64,000 nt of DNA from Pseudomonas putida NBRC 14164 (GCF_000412675.1 NC_021505.1:4520501-4584500); one strand, 5' to 3'; counted from the first letter of the stretch, positions 50,502-60,385 are shown. Numbers and translations are program-made. Notes: generated by a model not told the origin, from the letters alone.

Positions 50502-51464
50502 TCACTGAACCTGGGCCAACCGCGCACGCCTCGCGCGCCAACTGGCCACCAGCGATGGCCCCAGCGCTACCAGCGCCGAGCCGGACACCACGGTCACCGC
50601 CCCTACATAGCCCAGGGCATTGATGTCCTCGGCGTGCACATACTCCGGCCACACCAGTGCCGCGAGTGCCACCGCAACAAAGGTCACCAGCGGTGTCAAC
50701 GCCAGGGTGGCACTCACCCGCGACGCCTCCCAGTGCGCCAGCGCCTCGGCAAATGCGCCGTAAGCCACCAGGGTATTCAGGCAGCAGGCCAGCAGCAGCC
50801 AGCCCTGCACCGGGGTCAGTTGCAACGCCTCAAGCGGGTGTACCCAAGGCGTGAGCAGCGCAGCACAACTGAGGTAGATCACCATCATCACCTGCTGTGA
50901 ATGCCACACGGTCAGCAGTTGCTTCTGGCTGAGGGCGTAGAACACCCAGATGCTGGTGGCCAGCAGAATGGTCAGCACGCCGGTGGTGTAGGTGCCCAAT
51001 GAAGTCAGCAGCTCTTCGAGGCGCTGGTTGAAGAACAGGCCAAAACCCGCCAGCAGAATCACCAGGCCCACGCCCTGCCCCAGGCTGAAGCGTTCGCGGA
51101 ACACGAACACACTGGCCACCAGCAACAGCACCGGGCCGACCTGCACCACCAGTTGCGCCGTGCCGGGGCTAAGCAGGTTGAGGCCGATCAGGTACAGCAC
51201 GTAGTTGCCCATCAGGCCAAGCACCGCCACTACGACCAGGCCCTTGCCCTTCGGCGCCAGCCGGGTGAACGACGGCAAGCGCCGCCTGGCTGCCAGCCAG
51301 GCGAACAGCAGGCCACCGGAAACCAGCAGGCGGTACCAGGTGACGGTGATCGGGTCGACCACTTGCAGTACCTGCTTGAGCTTGATCGGCAAGATGCCCC
51401 AGAGCAATGCGGTCAGAAGTGCCAGGAACAGGCCATAGCTCCAGCGGCCGGAAGTGGTGTGCAT
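50502..51464 (-). CDS. EamA/RarD-type membrane transporter
   Basis: A 320-residue protein with ten predicted helices in two repeats of the DMT/EamA type (first LALLTALLWGILPIKLKQVL, later IYLSCAALLTPWV and GYVGAVTVVSGSALVAL). The 'YRLLVSGGLLFAWL' loop is RarD-like. Substrate is unknown; many members export amino acids or metabolites. ATG 51464 has GAGGA six bases upstream, whereas the codon at 51479 is a TTG. Confidence 0.88.
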   Translation of the reverse strand: MHTTSGRWSYGLFLALLTALLWGILPIKLKQVLQVVDPITVTWYRLLVSGGLLFAWLAARRRLPSFTRLAPKGKGLVVVAVLGLMGNYVLYLIGLNLLSPGTAQLVVQVGPVLLLVASVFVFRERFSLGQGVGLVILLAGFGLFFNQRLEELLTSLGTYTTGVLTILLATSIWVFYALSQKQLLTVWHSQQVMMVIYLSCAALLTPWVHPLEALQLTPVQGWLLLACCLNTLVAYGAFAEALAHWEASRVSATLALTPLVTFVAVALAALVWPEYVHAEDINALGYVGAVTVVSGSALVALGPSLVASWRARRARLAQVQ

Positions 51465-51599
51465 AGCGTCCTCGTTCAAGCCCGTGGTGGGGGTTGGTGG
51501 ATTCTACGGGCTTGGAGGGCAGTGACGGGGAAGCGTGCCGAGAAAAGAATTCATCAAGTCATTCTTGTAGGGCATGGCTGGCAGGTTTGCTGGCTGTTC

Positions 51600-51700
51600 T
51601 GGCCCTTTCGCGGGCACGCCCGCTCCCACAGGGACCCCACAACATTCAGCCCTGTGGCGAACCTGTGGGAGCGGGCGTGCCCGCGAAAGGGCCAGCACAG
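51600..51700. repeat. REP pair downstream of pap
   Basis: Inverted copies of GGCCCTTTCGCGGGCACGCCCGCTCCCACAGG, with a CATTCAGCCCTGTGGCGA spacer. Belongs to the TTCGCGGGC subfamily. Confidence 0.9.
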
Positions 51701-51716
51701 GCAACATCACCTTCAG

Positions 51717-53210
51717 CTATTTCTTGTGCTTGGCAAACGCCGCCTCAAGCGCCTGGTTGATGGTGCGCAGCACCTTGACCCGCGCCCAGCGCTTGTCGTT
51801 GGCCTCCACCAGCGTCCAGGGTGCAATCTCGCTGCTGGTGCGGTCGACCATGTCGCCCACCGCCTGGGCATACTCGTCCCACTTGTCGCGGTTGCGCCAG
51901 TCGTCCTCGGTGATCTTGTAGCGCTTGAACGGGATCTGCTCACGCTCCTGAAAACGCTCCAGCTGGGTCTGCTGGTCGATCGCCAGCCAGAACTTCACCA
52001 CCACCACGCCGGCGTTCACCAACTGCTCCTCAAAGTCGTTGATCTCGCTGTAGGCACGCATCCAGTCGGCCGGGCTGCAAAAGCCCTCAACCCGTTCCAC
52101 CAGCACCCGGCCATACCAGGAACGGTCGAAGATGGTGAACTTGCCGCGTGCCGGAATATGCCGCCAGAACCGCCACAGGTAGGGCTGCGCCCGCTCTTCT
52201 TCAGTGGGCGCGGCAATCGGCACGATGCGGTACTGGCGCGGGTCCAGCGCTGCGGCCACGCGGCGGATGGCACTGCCCTTGCCGGCAGCATCGTTGCCTT
52301 CGAACACCGCCACCAAGGCGTGCCGGCGCATGCGCTTGTCGCGCAGCAGGCCGGCCAGGCGGGCCTGTTCGGTGACCAACTGCTCCTGATAGTCAGCCTT
52401 GTCCAGGCGCAACGTCATGTCCAGGGCGCCGAGCAGGCTGCGGTCGTCGATGCTGCGGCCCAGCGGGGCGACATTGCCCTGGTGCTTGCCCTTGGGGTTG
52501 TTGGCCAGCGCGGCTTGCAGGCTGTCCAGCAGGATGCGCCCCACCGCCAGGCTACGGTAGTTCGGGTCTACCCCTTCGACGATATGCCACGGCGCATAGT
52601 CGCGGCTGGTGCGGCGCAGCACGCGCTCGCCAAAGCGCACGAAGCGGTCGTAGGTTTGCGACTGCTGCCAGTCCAGCGGGCTGATCTTCCAGCTGTGCAG
52701 CGGGTCGTCCTTGAGCGATTTCAGCCGTGCCTTCATCTGCTTCTTGGACAGGTGGAACCAGAACTTGATGATCAGCGCACCTTCATCGCACAGCATCTGC
52801 TCCAGGCGCTCGGCGCCCATGATGGCCTGATCGAGCACGGCATCCTTGAACACCCCGTGCACCCGCCCCTGCAGCATCTGGCTGTACCAGTTGCCAAAGA
52901 ACACGCCCATTCGCCCCTTGGGTGGCAAAGCCCGCCAGTAACGCCAGGCGGGCGGCCGTGCCAGCTCTTCGTCGGTCTGCTGGTCGAAGGTGAGCACATC
53001 GATCATGCGCGGGTCCATCCACTCGTTGAGCAGCTTTACCGTCTCACCCTTGCCAGCGCCTTCGATGCCGTTGATCAGCACGATCACCGGGAAGCGCGCC
53101 TGCTGCTTGAGTTCGTACTGGGCTTCGAGCAGGGCCTCGCGCAAAGCGGGCACCTCGGCGTCGTAAGCCTCCTTGTCGATGCTGTGGCCGATTTCGGCGG
53201 ATTCGAACAT
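51717..53210 (-). CDS. pap: Polyphosphate:AMP phosphotransferase (tandem PPK2)
   Basis: A class II PPK2 with two kinase domains, 497 residues, that uses polyphosphate to convert AMP to ADP. The first P-loop is NGIEGAGKGE and the second FEGNDAAGKGS; lids and Walker B-type FDRSWYGRVLVERVEGF occur in the second half and GVFFGNWYSQMLQGRV in the first. ATG 53210 has AAGGAG seven bases upstream. It is divergent from mnmC and separated from the EamA gene by REPs. Confidence 0.93.
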   Translation of the reverse strand: MFESAEIGHSIDKEAYDAEVPALREALLEAQYELKQQARFPVIVLINGIEGAGKGETVKLLNEWMDPRMIDVLTFDQQTDEELARPPAWRYWRALPPKGRMGVFFGNWYSQMLQGRVHGVFKDAVLDQAIMGAERLEQMLCDEGALIIKFWFHLSKKQMKARLKSLKDDPLHSWKISPLDWQQSQTYDRFVRFGERVLRRTSRDYAPWHIVEGVDPNYRSLAVGRILLDSLQAALANNPKGKHQGNVAPLGRSIDDRSLLGALDMTLRLDKADYQEQLVTEQARLAGLLRDKRMRRHALVAVFEGNDAAGKGSAIRRVAAALDPRQYRIVPIAAPTEEERAQPYLWRFWRHIPARGKFTIFDRSWYGRVLVERVEGFCSPADWMRAYSEINDFEEQLVNAGVVVVKFWLAIDQQTQLERFQEREQIPFKRYKITEDDWRNRDKWDEYAQAVGDMVDRTSSEIAPWTLVEANDKRWARVKVLRTINQALEAAFAKHKK

Positions 53211-53258
53211 GCACTGGCTCCTTCAATGGATAAGCAAGACTAGCGGATTTCATTTATG

Positions 53259-53298
53259 CCTGTACTGACCTGTTCGCGCTTGAACGCGCTCCCACAGG
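53259..53298. repeat. Single degenerate REP between pap and mnmC
   Basis: CTGTTCGCGCTTGAACGCGCTCCCACAGG resembles the TTCGCGGGC REP unit with a changed arm. It lies in the shared upstream region of divergent pap and mnmC. Confidence 0.65.
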
Positions 53299-53346
53299 TA
53301 ACCCGGATGGCATAAAATCCCGCCATCCGCTGCAACCGAGCCAACC

Positions 53347-55311
53347 ATGTCCACCCTCCTCCAGCACGCCCAGATCGACTGGGACGACCAGGGCCGCCCC
53401 CACTCGCGGCAATATGACGACGTCTATTTCGCGGTCAACGAAGGCATCGAAGAAACCAAACACGTATTCCTCGGCCAGACCCGCCTGGCCGAGCGCTTTG
53501 CCAACCTGACGCCGCACAGCTGCATGGTGATTGGCGAAACCGGTTTTGGCACCGGCATGAATTTTTTCTGCGCCTGGCAACTGTTTGACCAGCACGCCCA
53601 CAGCGACGCACGCCTGCACTTCGTGAGTGTCGAGAAATACCCCCTCGGCCACGACGACATGGCCCGCGCCGTGCGCCTGTGGCCTGAACTTGCAGCCTAC
53701 ACCGAGCCCCTGCTGGAACAATATGTGGCGGTGCACCCGGGCTTTCAGCAATTCACCTTCGCCAATGGCCGGGTCACCCTGACCCTGCTGATCGGCGACG
53801 TGCTCGAGCAGCTGCCACAACTCGATGCGCAGATCGATGTGTGGTTCCTCGATGGCTTCGCCCCCGCCAAGAACCCCGACATGTGGACACCAGAGCTGTT
53901 CGCGCAGCTGGCGCGGTTATCGCACCCGGGCACTGTGCTGGGCACCTTCACCACCACCGGCTGGGTGCGCCGCAGCCTGGTCGAAGCCGGTTTCGCCATG
54001 AAGAAGGTGCCAGGCATCGGCAAGAAGTGGGAGGTGATGAGCGGCGCCTACGTCGGCCCCCTGCCAGCCCCAGGCGCACCTTGGTACGCGCGCCCCGCCC
54101 CTTCACAGGGGCCACGCGAGGCACTGGTGATCGGTGCCGGGCTGGCCGGCAGCACAACCGCTGCCAGCCTGGCCCGGCGGGGCTGGCAGGTCACCGTGCT
54201 GGAGCGCCACGAAGCGCCGGCCCAGGAAGCTTCGGGCAATCCGCAGGGGGTGCTGTACCTCAAGCTGTCCGCCCATGGCACCGCACTTTCACAGATGATC
54301 CTGTCCGGTTTCGGCTACACCCGGCGCCAGCTTGAACGCCTGCAGCGTGGCCGCGACTGGGATGCCTGCGGCGTGCTGCAACTGGCCTTCGACAACAAGG
54401 AAGCTGAGCGCCAAGGCAAGCTGGCCGCCGCCTTCGACCACGATTTGCTGCACGCACTGGAGCGCGCCGACGCCGAAGCCATCGCCGGGGTGGCCTTGCC
54501 GGCCGGCGGGTTGTTCTACCCCGAAGGCGGCTGGGTGCACCCACCTGCGTTGTGCCAGCAACAGCTGCAGCACCCAGGGACTCGGCTGGTCACCCATCAG
54601 GAAGTGCTGGAGCTGCGCAAGGTCGACCAGCAGTGGCAGGCCTGGGCGGGTGACTGCCTGATTGCCAGCGCGCCCGTGGTGATTCTGGCCGGTGCCGCCG
54701 AAGTAAGGCGCTTCGAGCCTTGCGCGCAACTGCCGCTCAAGCGTATCCGGGGGCAGATTACCCGCTTGCCCGCCACCGCCGGCAGTCGGGCGCTGCGCAC
54801 CGTGGTGTGTGCGGAGGGCTACGTGGCGCCGCCGCGCGGTGATGAACATACCCTGGGCGCAAGCTTTGATTTCCACAGCGAAGACTTGGCGCCGACGCTG
54901 GCCGAGCACCAGGGCAACCTGGCGTTGCTGGACGAGATTTCCGTCGATCTGGCCCAGCGATTGGGCACGGCCGAGTTAGCCCCTGAGCAGTTGCAGGGGC
55001 GCGCGGCGTTCCGTTGCACCAGCCCGGATTACCTGCCGATCGTGGGGCCGGTAGCTGATGCACAGGCGTTTGCCGAGGCGTATGCGGTGTTGGGCAGGGA
55101 TGCCCGGCAAGTGCCGGATGTAGCCTGCCCTTGGCTGGATGGGTTGTATGTGAACAGCGGACATGGGTCGCGCGGGTTGATCACGGCGCCGCTCAGTGGC
55201 GAGCTGGTGGCGGCCTGGGTGTGTGGTGAACCGCTGCCGTTGCCCCGGGCAGTGGCAGAGGCGTGTCATCCGAACCGGTTTGCCTTGCGTAAGCTGATTC
55301 GGGGGAAGTAA
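53347..55311 (+). CDS. mnmC: Bifunctional tRNA mnm5s2U34 enzyme MnmC
   Basis: Completes 5-methylaminomethyl-2-thiouridine at tRNA wobble position 34. The N-terminal ~240 residues are the SAM methyltransferase (GETGFGTGMNFFCAW, VWFLDGFAPAKNPDMWTPEL), and the C-terminal FAD-dependent oxidoreductase begins VIGAGLAGSTTAASLARRGW with the dinucleotide motif and ends NSGHGSRGLITAPL. ATG 53347 opens MSTLLQHAQIDWDD. At 654 residues it is full length. Confidence 0.96.
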   Translation: MSTLLQHAQIDWDDQGRPHSRQYDDVYFAVNEGIEETKHVFLGQTRLAERFANLTPHSCMVIGETGFGTGMNFFCAWQLFDQHAHSDARLHFVSVEKYPLGHDDMARAVRLWPELAAYTEPLLEQYVAVHPGFQQFTFANGRVTLTLLIGDVLEQLPQLDAQIDVWFLDGFAPAKNPDMWTPELFAQLARLSHPGTVLGTFTTTGWVRRSLVEAGFAMKKVPGIGKKWEVMSGAYVGPLPAPGAPWYARPAPSQGPREALVIGAGLAGSTTAASLARRGWQVTVLERHEAPAQEASGNPQGVLYLKLSAHGTALSQMILSGFGYTRRQLERLQRGRDWDACGVLQLAFDNKEAERQGKLAAAFDHDLLHALERADAEAIAGVALPAGGLFYPEGGWVHPPALCQQQLQHPGTRLVTHQEVLELRKVDQQWQAWAGDCLIASAPVVILAGAAEVRRFEPCAQLPLKRIRGQITRLPATAGSRALRTVVCAEGYVAPPRGDEHTLGASFDFHSEDLAPTLAEHQGNLALLDEISVDLAQRLGTAELAPEQLQGRAAFRCTSPDYLPIVGPVADAQAFAEAYAVLGRDARQVPDVACPWLDGLYVNSGHGSRGLITAPLSGELVAAWVCGEPLPLPRAVAEACHPNRFALRKLIRGK

Positions 55312-55319
55312 TCGGCCGG

Positions 55320-55433
55320 GGGCTGCTGCGCAGCCAATCGCCGGCAAGCCAGCTCCCACAGGGACCGCGCAAGGCATCAGGCCTGAGGTGACCCGTGGGA
55401 GCTGGCTTGCCGGCGATTGGCCGCACAGCGGCC
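55320..55433. repeat. REP pair between mnmC and asnO
   Basis: Inverted copies of the CAATCGCCGGCAAGCCAGCTCCCAC unit, each with an outer GCTGCGCAGC / GGCCGCACAGCGGCC hairpin, in the region upstream of the NAGGN operon. Confidence 0.9.
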
Positions 55434-55488
55434 GCATATAACAAATCGTTCTAAAACTCTCAAAAAGCACATCGGTCAGTTCCTTAAG

Positions 55489-55508
55489 GTGCCCTAATCC
55501 TGGGCACC
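55489..55508 (+). promoter_or_regulatory. Hairpin in the asnO leader
   Basis: GGTGCCC and GGGCACC are exact complements around a 6-base loop (TAATCC), 32 bases before the asnO ATG. The AT-rich stretch before it (55434-55480) could hold the promoter of the osmoprotectant operon. No T-tract follows, so a terminator is unlikely; the role is uncertain. Confidence 0.4.
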
Positions 55509-55539
55509 CCCTCCCCAACGGAAAAACCGGTAAGGACTT

Positions 55540-57327
55540 ATGTGCGGATTAGCAGGAGAGTTGCGTTTCACCCCCATCGACCAGGCCCCTCGCCCAGCCG
55601 ACCTGGCTGCGGTAGAGCGCATAACGCATCACCTCGCGCCTCGCGGCCCGGATGCGTGGGGCTTCCATAGCCAAGGCCCTATTGCCCTCGGCCACCGGCG
55701 CCTGAAAATCATGGACTTGTCCGACGGCTCGGCGCAGCCGATGGTCGACAACACCTTGGGCCTGTCACTGGCGTTCAACGGTGCCATCTACAACTTCCCC
55801 GAACTGCGCCAAGAGCTGCAAGACCTGGGCTACAGCTTCTGGTCCGACGGCGACACCGAGGTGCTGCTCAAGGGCTACCACGCCTGGGGCGCGGCCTTGC
55901 TGCCCAAGCTCAACGGCATGTTCGCCCTGGCCATCTGGGAGCGCGACAACCAGCGCCTGTTCCTGGCCCGCGACCGCCTGGGCGTAAAGCCCCTGTACCT
56001 GTCGCGCAACAGCGAGCGCCTGCGTTTTGCCTCGACCCTGCCAGCGCTGCTCAAGGGCGGCGACATCGACCCGATGCTCGACCCGGTGGCGCTCAACCAT
56101 TACCTGAACTTCCATGCCGTGGTGCCGGCACCACGTACCCTGCTGGCCAACGTGCAAAAGCTGGAGCCCGGCACCTGGATGCGCATCGACCGCCATGGCG
56201 AGGTCGAGCGCCAGACCTGGTGGCAGCTGAAATACGGTGCCAACCCGGATGAGCGTGAGCTGGACCTGGAAGGCTGGACCACCCGCGTGCTCGACGCCAC
56301 CCGCGACGCCGTGGCCATCCGCCAACGCGCGGCCGTCGACGTCGGCGTGCTGCTGTCCGGTGGTGTCGACTCCAGCCTGCTGGTCGGTCTGCTGCGCGAA
56401 GCGGGCGTGGACGACCTGTCGACCTTCTCCATCGGTTTTGAAGATGCCGGTGGCGAACGTGGCGACGAGTTCCAGTATTCCGACCTGATCGCCAAGCACT
56501 ACGGCACCCGCCACCACCAGCTGCGCATCGCCGAACACGAGATCATCGACCAGCTGCCAGCGGCATTCCGCGCCATGAGCGAGCCAATGGTCAGCCACGA
56601 CTGCATCGCCTTCTACCTGTTGTCGCGGGAAGTGGCCAAGCACTGCAAGGGCGTGCAAAGCGGCCAGGGCGCCGACGAGCTGTTCGCCGGTTATCACTGG
56701 TACCCGCAGGTGGACGGCGCCGATGACGCCTTTGCGGCTTACCGCGATGCATTCTTCGACCGCAGCCACGCCGAATACCGCGACACCGTGCAGGCGCCCT
56801 GGGCGCTTGAAACCGACGCGGCCGGCGACTTCGTGCGCGAGCACTTCGCCCGCCCCGGTGCCCGCGATGCGGTGGACAAAGCCCTGCGCCTGGACAGCAC
56901 GGTGATGTTGGTTGATGACCCGGTCAAGCGAGTGGACAACATGACCATGGCCTGGGGCCTGGAGGCACGTACGCCATTCCTCGATTACCGCCTGGTGGAG
57001 CTGTCGGCGCGTATTCCGGCGCGCTTCAAGCTGCCCGATGGCGGCAAGCAGGTGCTCAAGCAGGCGGCGCGACGGGTGATCCCGCATGAGGTGATCGACC
57101 GCAAGAAGGGCTACTTCCCGGTGCCGGGCCTCAAGCACCTTGAAGGCGCCACCCTGGGCTGGGTGCGTGAGCTGCTGACCGACCCCAGCCAGGACCGTGG
57201 GCTGTTCAACCCGGCCATGCTCGACCGCCTGCTGAGCAACCCGCACGGCCAGCTCACCCCGCTGCGCGGCTCCAAGCTGTGGCAGCTGGCGGCGCTGAAC
57301 CTGTGGCTGAGCGAACAGGGAATCTGA
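55540..57327 (+). CDS. asnO: N-acetylglutaminylglutamine amidotransferase (AsnB-like)
   Basis: A glutamine-dependent amidotransferase that converts N-acetylglutaminylglutamine to its amide, the osmoprotectant NAGGN. The N-terminal nucleophile is Cys2 (MCGLAGE), followed by RGPDAWGFHSQGPIALGHRRL. The C-terminal synthetase has the ATP loop LLSGGVDSSLLVGLL and GQGADELFAGYHW. At 595 residues it matches the asnO of Pseudomonas and Sinorhizobium. ATG 55540 has AAGGA four bases upstream. It is first of the asnO-ngg-peptidase operon. Confidence 0.92.
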   Translation: MCGLAGELRFTPIDQAPRPADLAAVERITHHLAPRGPDAWGFHSQGPIALGHRRLKIMDLSDGSAQPMVDNTLGLSLAFNGAIYNFPELRQELQDLGYSFWSDGDTEVLLKGYHAWGAALLPKLNGMFALAIWERDNQRLFLARDRLGVKPLYLSRNSERLRFASTLPALLKGGDIDPMLDPVALNHYLNFHAVVPAPRTLLANVQKLEPGTWMRIDRHGEVERQTWWQLKYGANPDERELDLEGWTTRVLDATRDAVAIRQRAAVDVGVLLSGGVDSSLLVGLLREAGVDDLSTFSIGFEDAGGERGDEFQYSDLIAKHYGTRHHQLRIAEHEIIDQLPAAFRAMSEPMVSHDCIAFYLLSREVAKHCKGVQSGQGADELFAGYHWYPQVDGADDAFAAYRDAFFDRSHAEYRDTVQAPWALETDAAGDFVREHFARPGARDAVDKALRLDSTVMLVDDPVKRVDNMTMAWGLEARTPFLDYRLVELSARIPARFKLPDGGKQVLKQAARRVIPHEVIDRKKGYFPVPGLKHLEGATLGWVRELLTDPSQDRGLFNPAMLDRLLSNPHGQLTPLRGSKLWQLAALNLWLSEQGI

Positions 57328-57330
57328 CCG

Positions 57331-59076
57331 ATGAAAGCCCATGAAATCGCATACGGTCAGCGCCTGCTGCGCGGCCAGGCGCCGTCCTACGAGCGCCTGC
57401 AGGCGCGCCTGGCCGGCGACGGCAGCCTGCCCCACGACCAGCCGCGTGCCGTGCACTGCGGCTGGGGCCGGCTGCTGATCGGCCATACCTACCCCGACCC
57501 GGCCAGCCTGGCCGAGGCGCTGCTGGACGAAAGCCCCGGCGAGCGCGACATCGCCCTGTACGTGGCCGCGCCGCAGCAGTTGTTGGCCCAGGCCCCGCAG
57601 CAACTGTTCCTCGACCCGTCCGACACCCTGCGTCTATGGTTTACCGACTACCGGCCAGCGCAGCGGGTGTTCCGCGGTTTCCGCGTGCGCCGGGCGCAGA
57701 ACCCCGCCGACTGGCAGGCGATCAACACCCTGTACCAGGCCCGCGGCATGCTGCCGGTCGACGCCGAACTGCTTACGCCCCGGCACTTGGGCGGACCGGT
57801 GTATTGGCTGGCCGAGGACGAAGACAGCGGCGCGGTGATCGGCAGCGTCATGGGCCTGAACCATGCCAAGGCGTTCGACGACCCGGAACACGGCAGCAGT
57901 CTGTGGTGCCTGGCGGTGGACCCGCACTGCACCCGCCCCGGCGTGGGCGAGGTGCTGGTGCGTCACCTGATCGAGCACTTCATGAGCCGTGGCCTGGCTT
58001 ACCTCGACCTGTCGGTGCTGCACGACAACCGCCAGGCCAAGCGCCTGTATGAAAAGCTGGGTTTTCGCAACCTGCCCACCTTTGCGGTCAAGCGCAAGAA
58101 CGGCATCAACGAGCAGTTGTTTCTTGGCCCCGGGCCGCAGGCGGACCTCAACCCCTACGCCCGCATCATTGTCGATGAGGCCCGGCGCCGCGGCATCGAG
58201 GTGCAGGTGGATGACGCCGCTGGCGGTCTGTTCACCTTAAGCCTGGGCGGGCGACGCATTCGCTGCCGTGAATCGCTCAGCGACCTGACCAGTGCCGTGA
58301 CCATGACCCTGTGCCAGGACAAGCGCCTGACCCAACACGCCCTGGGCAATGCCGGGCTGCAGGTGCCGGCGCAACAGCTGGCGGGTAATGCCGATGACAA
58401 CTTGGCGTTTCTCGACGAACATGGCGCGGTGGTGGTCAAGCCGGTCGACGGCGAGCAAGGCCAGGGCGTGGCGGTTAACCTGACCTGCATCGATGACATC
58501 ACCCGCGCCGTGGCGCACGCTCGCCAGTTCGACAGCCGCGTGCTGCTGGAAAGCTTCCATGCCGGGCTGGACCTGCGCATCGTGGTGATCGGCTACGAAG
58601 TGGTGGCCGCAGCCATCCGCCACCCGGCACAGGTGCTGGGCGATGGCAAACACAGCGTGCGCCAGTTGATCGAAGCCCAGAGCCGTCGGCGCCAGGCTGC
58701 CACCGGCGGCGAAAGCCGCATTCCGCTGGACGACGAAACCGAGCGCACCCTGCGCGCCGCGGGGTTTGGCTATGACGATGTGTTGCCTGCCAGCCAGCGC
58801 CTGGCCGTGCGACGCACCGCCAACCTGCACACCGGTGGCACTCTGGAGGATGTGACCGAACGCCTGCACCCGGTGCTGGCGGACGCTGCCGTGCGCGCTG
58901 CACGGGCGCTGGAAATTCCTGTGGTCGGGCTGGACTTCATGGTGCGCGATGCCGGGCAGCCGGAGTACGTGATCATCGAAGCCAACGAACGTGCCGGCCT
59001 GGCCAACCATGAACCCCAGCCAACGGCCGAGCGCTTTATCGACCTGCTGTTTCCGCATAGCCGGCCGTTGACGTAA
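57331..59076 (+). CDS. ngg: N-acetylglutaminylglutamine synthetase Ngg
   Basis: Makes the N-acetylglutaminylglutamine dipeptide. The first ~290 residues contain a GNAT acetyltransferase (LDLSVLHDNRQAKRLYEKLGF). The remainder is an ATP-grasp ligase (GAVVVKPVDGEQGQGVAVNL, VGLDFMVRD and VIIEANERAGL). The 581-residue two-domain form is typical of ngg. It starts three bases after the asnO stop, so the two are cotranscribed. Confidence 0.92.
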   Translation: MKAHEIAYGQRLLRGQAPSYERLQARLAGDGSLPHDQPRAVHCGWGRLLIGHTYPDPASLAEALLDESPGERDIALYVAAPQQLLAQAPQQLFLDPSDTLRLWFTDYRPAQRVFRGFRVRRAQNPADWQAINTLYQARGMLPVDAELLTPRHLGGPVYWLAEDEDSGAVIGSVMGLNHAKAFDDPEHGSSLWCLAVDPHCTRPGVGEVLVRHLIEHFMSRGLAYLDLSVLHDNRQAKRLYEKLGFRNLPTFAVKRKNGINEQLFLGPGPQADLNPYARIIVDEARRRGIEVQVDDAAGGLFTLSLGGRRIRCRESLSDLTSAVTMTLCQDKRLTQHALGNAGLQVPAQQLAGNADDNLAFLDEHGAVVVKPVDGEQGQGVAVNLTCIDDITRAVAHARQFDSRVLLESFHAGLDLRIVVIGYEVVAAAIRHPAQVLGDGKHSVRQLIEAQSRRRQAATGGESRIPLDDETERTLRAAGFGYDDVLPASQRLAVRRTANLHTGGTLEDVTERLHPVLADAAVRAARALEIPVVGLDFMVRDAGQPEYVIIEANERAGLANHEPQPTAERFIDLLFPHSRPLT

Positions 59077-59084
59077 CCGCTGAT

Positions 59085-59174
59085 GGCCTCTTCGCGGGCG
59101 CGCCCGCTCCCACAGGCCCGGCACAGTACCTGAGGCTTGTGGGGTCCCTGTGGGCGCGGGCGTGCCCGCGAAGA
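59085..59174. repeat. REP pair between ngg and the M42 peptidase
   Basis: Inverted copies of CTCTTCGCGGGCGCGCCCGCTCCCACAGG (59086-59116) and CCCTGTGGGCGCGGGCGTGCCCGCGAAGA (59147-59175). It lies inside the NAGGN operon, between the second and third gene, where it could modulate mRNA decay. Confidence 0.87.
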
Positions 59175-59200
59175 AGTCAACGCAACTCTAAGGAGTACTC

Positions 59201-60385
59201 ATGTCCGAACGACTCCCCGAACCCGATCTCGACTACCTCAAACGTGTGCTGCTGGAGATGCTGGCCATCCCCAGCCCCACCGGTTTCACCGACACCATCG
59301 TGCGCTACGTGGCCGAACGCCTGGACGAGCTGGGCATACCCTTCGAGCTGACCCGCCGCGGCACCATTCGCGCCACCCTCAAGGGCCGCCAGACATCCCC
59401 CGACCGCGCCGTGTCGGCCCACCTGGACACGATCGGCGCCAGCGTGCGCCAGTTGCAGGACAACGGCCGCCTGGCGCTGGCACCGGTGGGTTGCTGGTCC
59501 AGCCGCTTTGCCGAAGGTAGCCGTGTCAGTGTATTCACCGATACCGGCGTGTTCCGTGGCAGCGTGCTACCGCTGATGGCCAGCGGGCATGCCTTCAATA
59601 CCGCCATCGATCAGATGCCGGTAAGCTGGGAGCATGTGGAAGTGCGCCTGGATGCCTACTGCGCCACCCGCGCCGACTGTGAGGCACTGGGGATCAGCAT
59701 TGGTGACTTTGTCGCCTTCGACCCATTGCCAGAGTTTACCGAAAGCGGCCATATCAGCGCCCGTCACCTGGACGACAAGGCCGGTGTAGCGGCATTGCTG
59801 GCGGCACTGAAGGCTGTGGTGGAAAGCGGTCGCCAGCCACTGATCGACTGCCACCCGCTGTTCACCATCACCGAGGAAACCGGCTCTGGCGCAGCCGGCG
59901 CCCTGCCTTGGGATGTCAGCGAGTTCGTCGGCATCGACATCGCCCCGGTGGCACCTGGCCAAGCGTCCAGCGAGCATGCGGTAAGCGTGGCCATGCAGGA
60001 CTCGTCCGGGCCTTACGACTACCACCTGTCCCGGCATTTGCTGAAGCTGGCCGGCGACCACGACTTGCCGGTGCGCCGTGACCTGTTCCGCTATTACTTC
60101 AGCGATGCCCATTCGGCGGTGACCGCGGGGCATGACATCCGCACCGCACTAGTGGCATTTGGTTGCGACGCCACCCATGGCTACGAACGCACGCACATCG
60201 ACAGCCTTGCGGCGTTGAGCCGGTTGCTGTCGGCGTACTTGTTGAGCCCGCCAGTGTTTGCCAGCGACTCGCAGCCGGCCAATGCCTCGCTGGAAAGGTT
60301 CAGCCACCAGCTGGAGCACGATGCACAGATGGAAAGCGACACGCGGGTGCCTGCGGTGGACAGCCTGGTCGGCAATAAAGGCTGA
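59201..60385 (+). CDS. NAGGN-system M42-family peptidase
   Basis: A 394-residue metallopeptidase of the M42 group that always accompanies asnO-ngg. Metal ligands visible are His in VSAHLDTIGA, the bridging Asp in RHLDDKAGVAAL, the EE pair in TITEETGSGA, Asp in FVGIDIAPV, and a late His in FSDAHSAVTA. It may recycle or tune NAGGN (not established). ATG 59201 has AAGGAG six bases upstream. About 125 bases with a REP separate it from ngg. Confidence 0.9.
   Translation: MSERLPEPDLDYLKRVLLEMLAIPSPTGFTDTIVRYVAERLDELGIPFELTRRGTIRATLKGRQTSPDRAVSAHLDTIGASVRQLQDNGRLALAPVGCWSSRFAEGSRVSVFTDTGVFRGSVLPLMASGHAFNTAIDQMPVSWEHVEVRLDAYCATRADCEALGISIGDFVAFDPLPEFTESGHISARHLDDKAGVAALLAALKAVVESGRQPLIDCHPLFTITEETGSGAAGALPWDVSEFVGIDIAPVAPGQASSEHAVSVAMQDSSGPYDYHLSRHLLKLAGDHDLPVRRDLFRYYFSDAHSAVTAGHDIRTALVAFGCDATHGYERTHIDSLAALSRLLSAYLLSPPVFASDSQPANASLERFSHQLEHDAQMESDTRVPAVDSLVGNKG

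Noticed and set aside
31656..59174. CRISPR-like repeats
   Set aside because: The repeats are inverted, scattered at gene ends, and share the CTCCYACAGG REP tail; there are no evenly spaced direct repeats with unique spacers.
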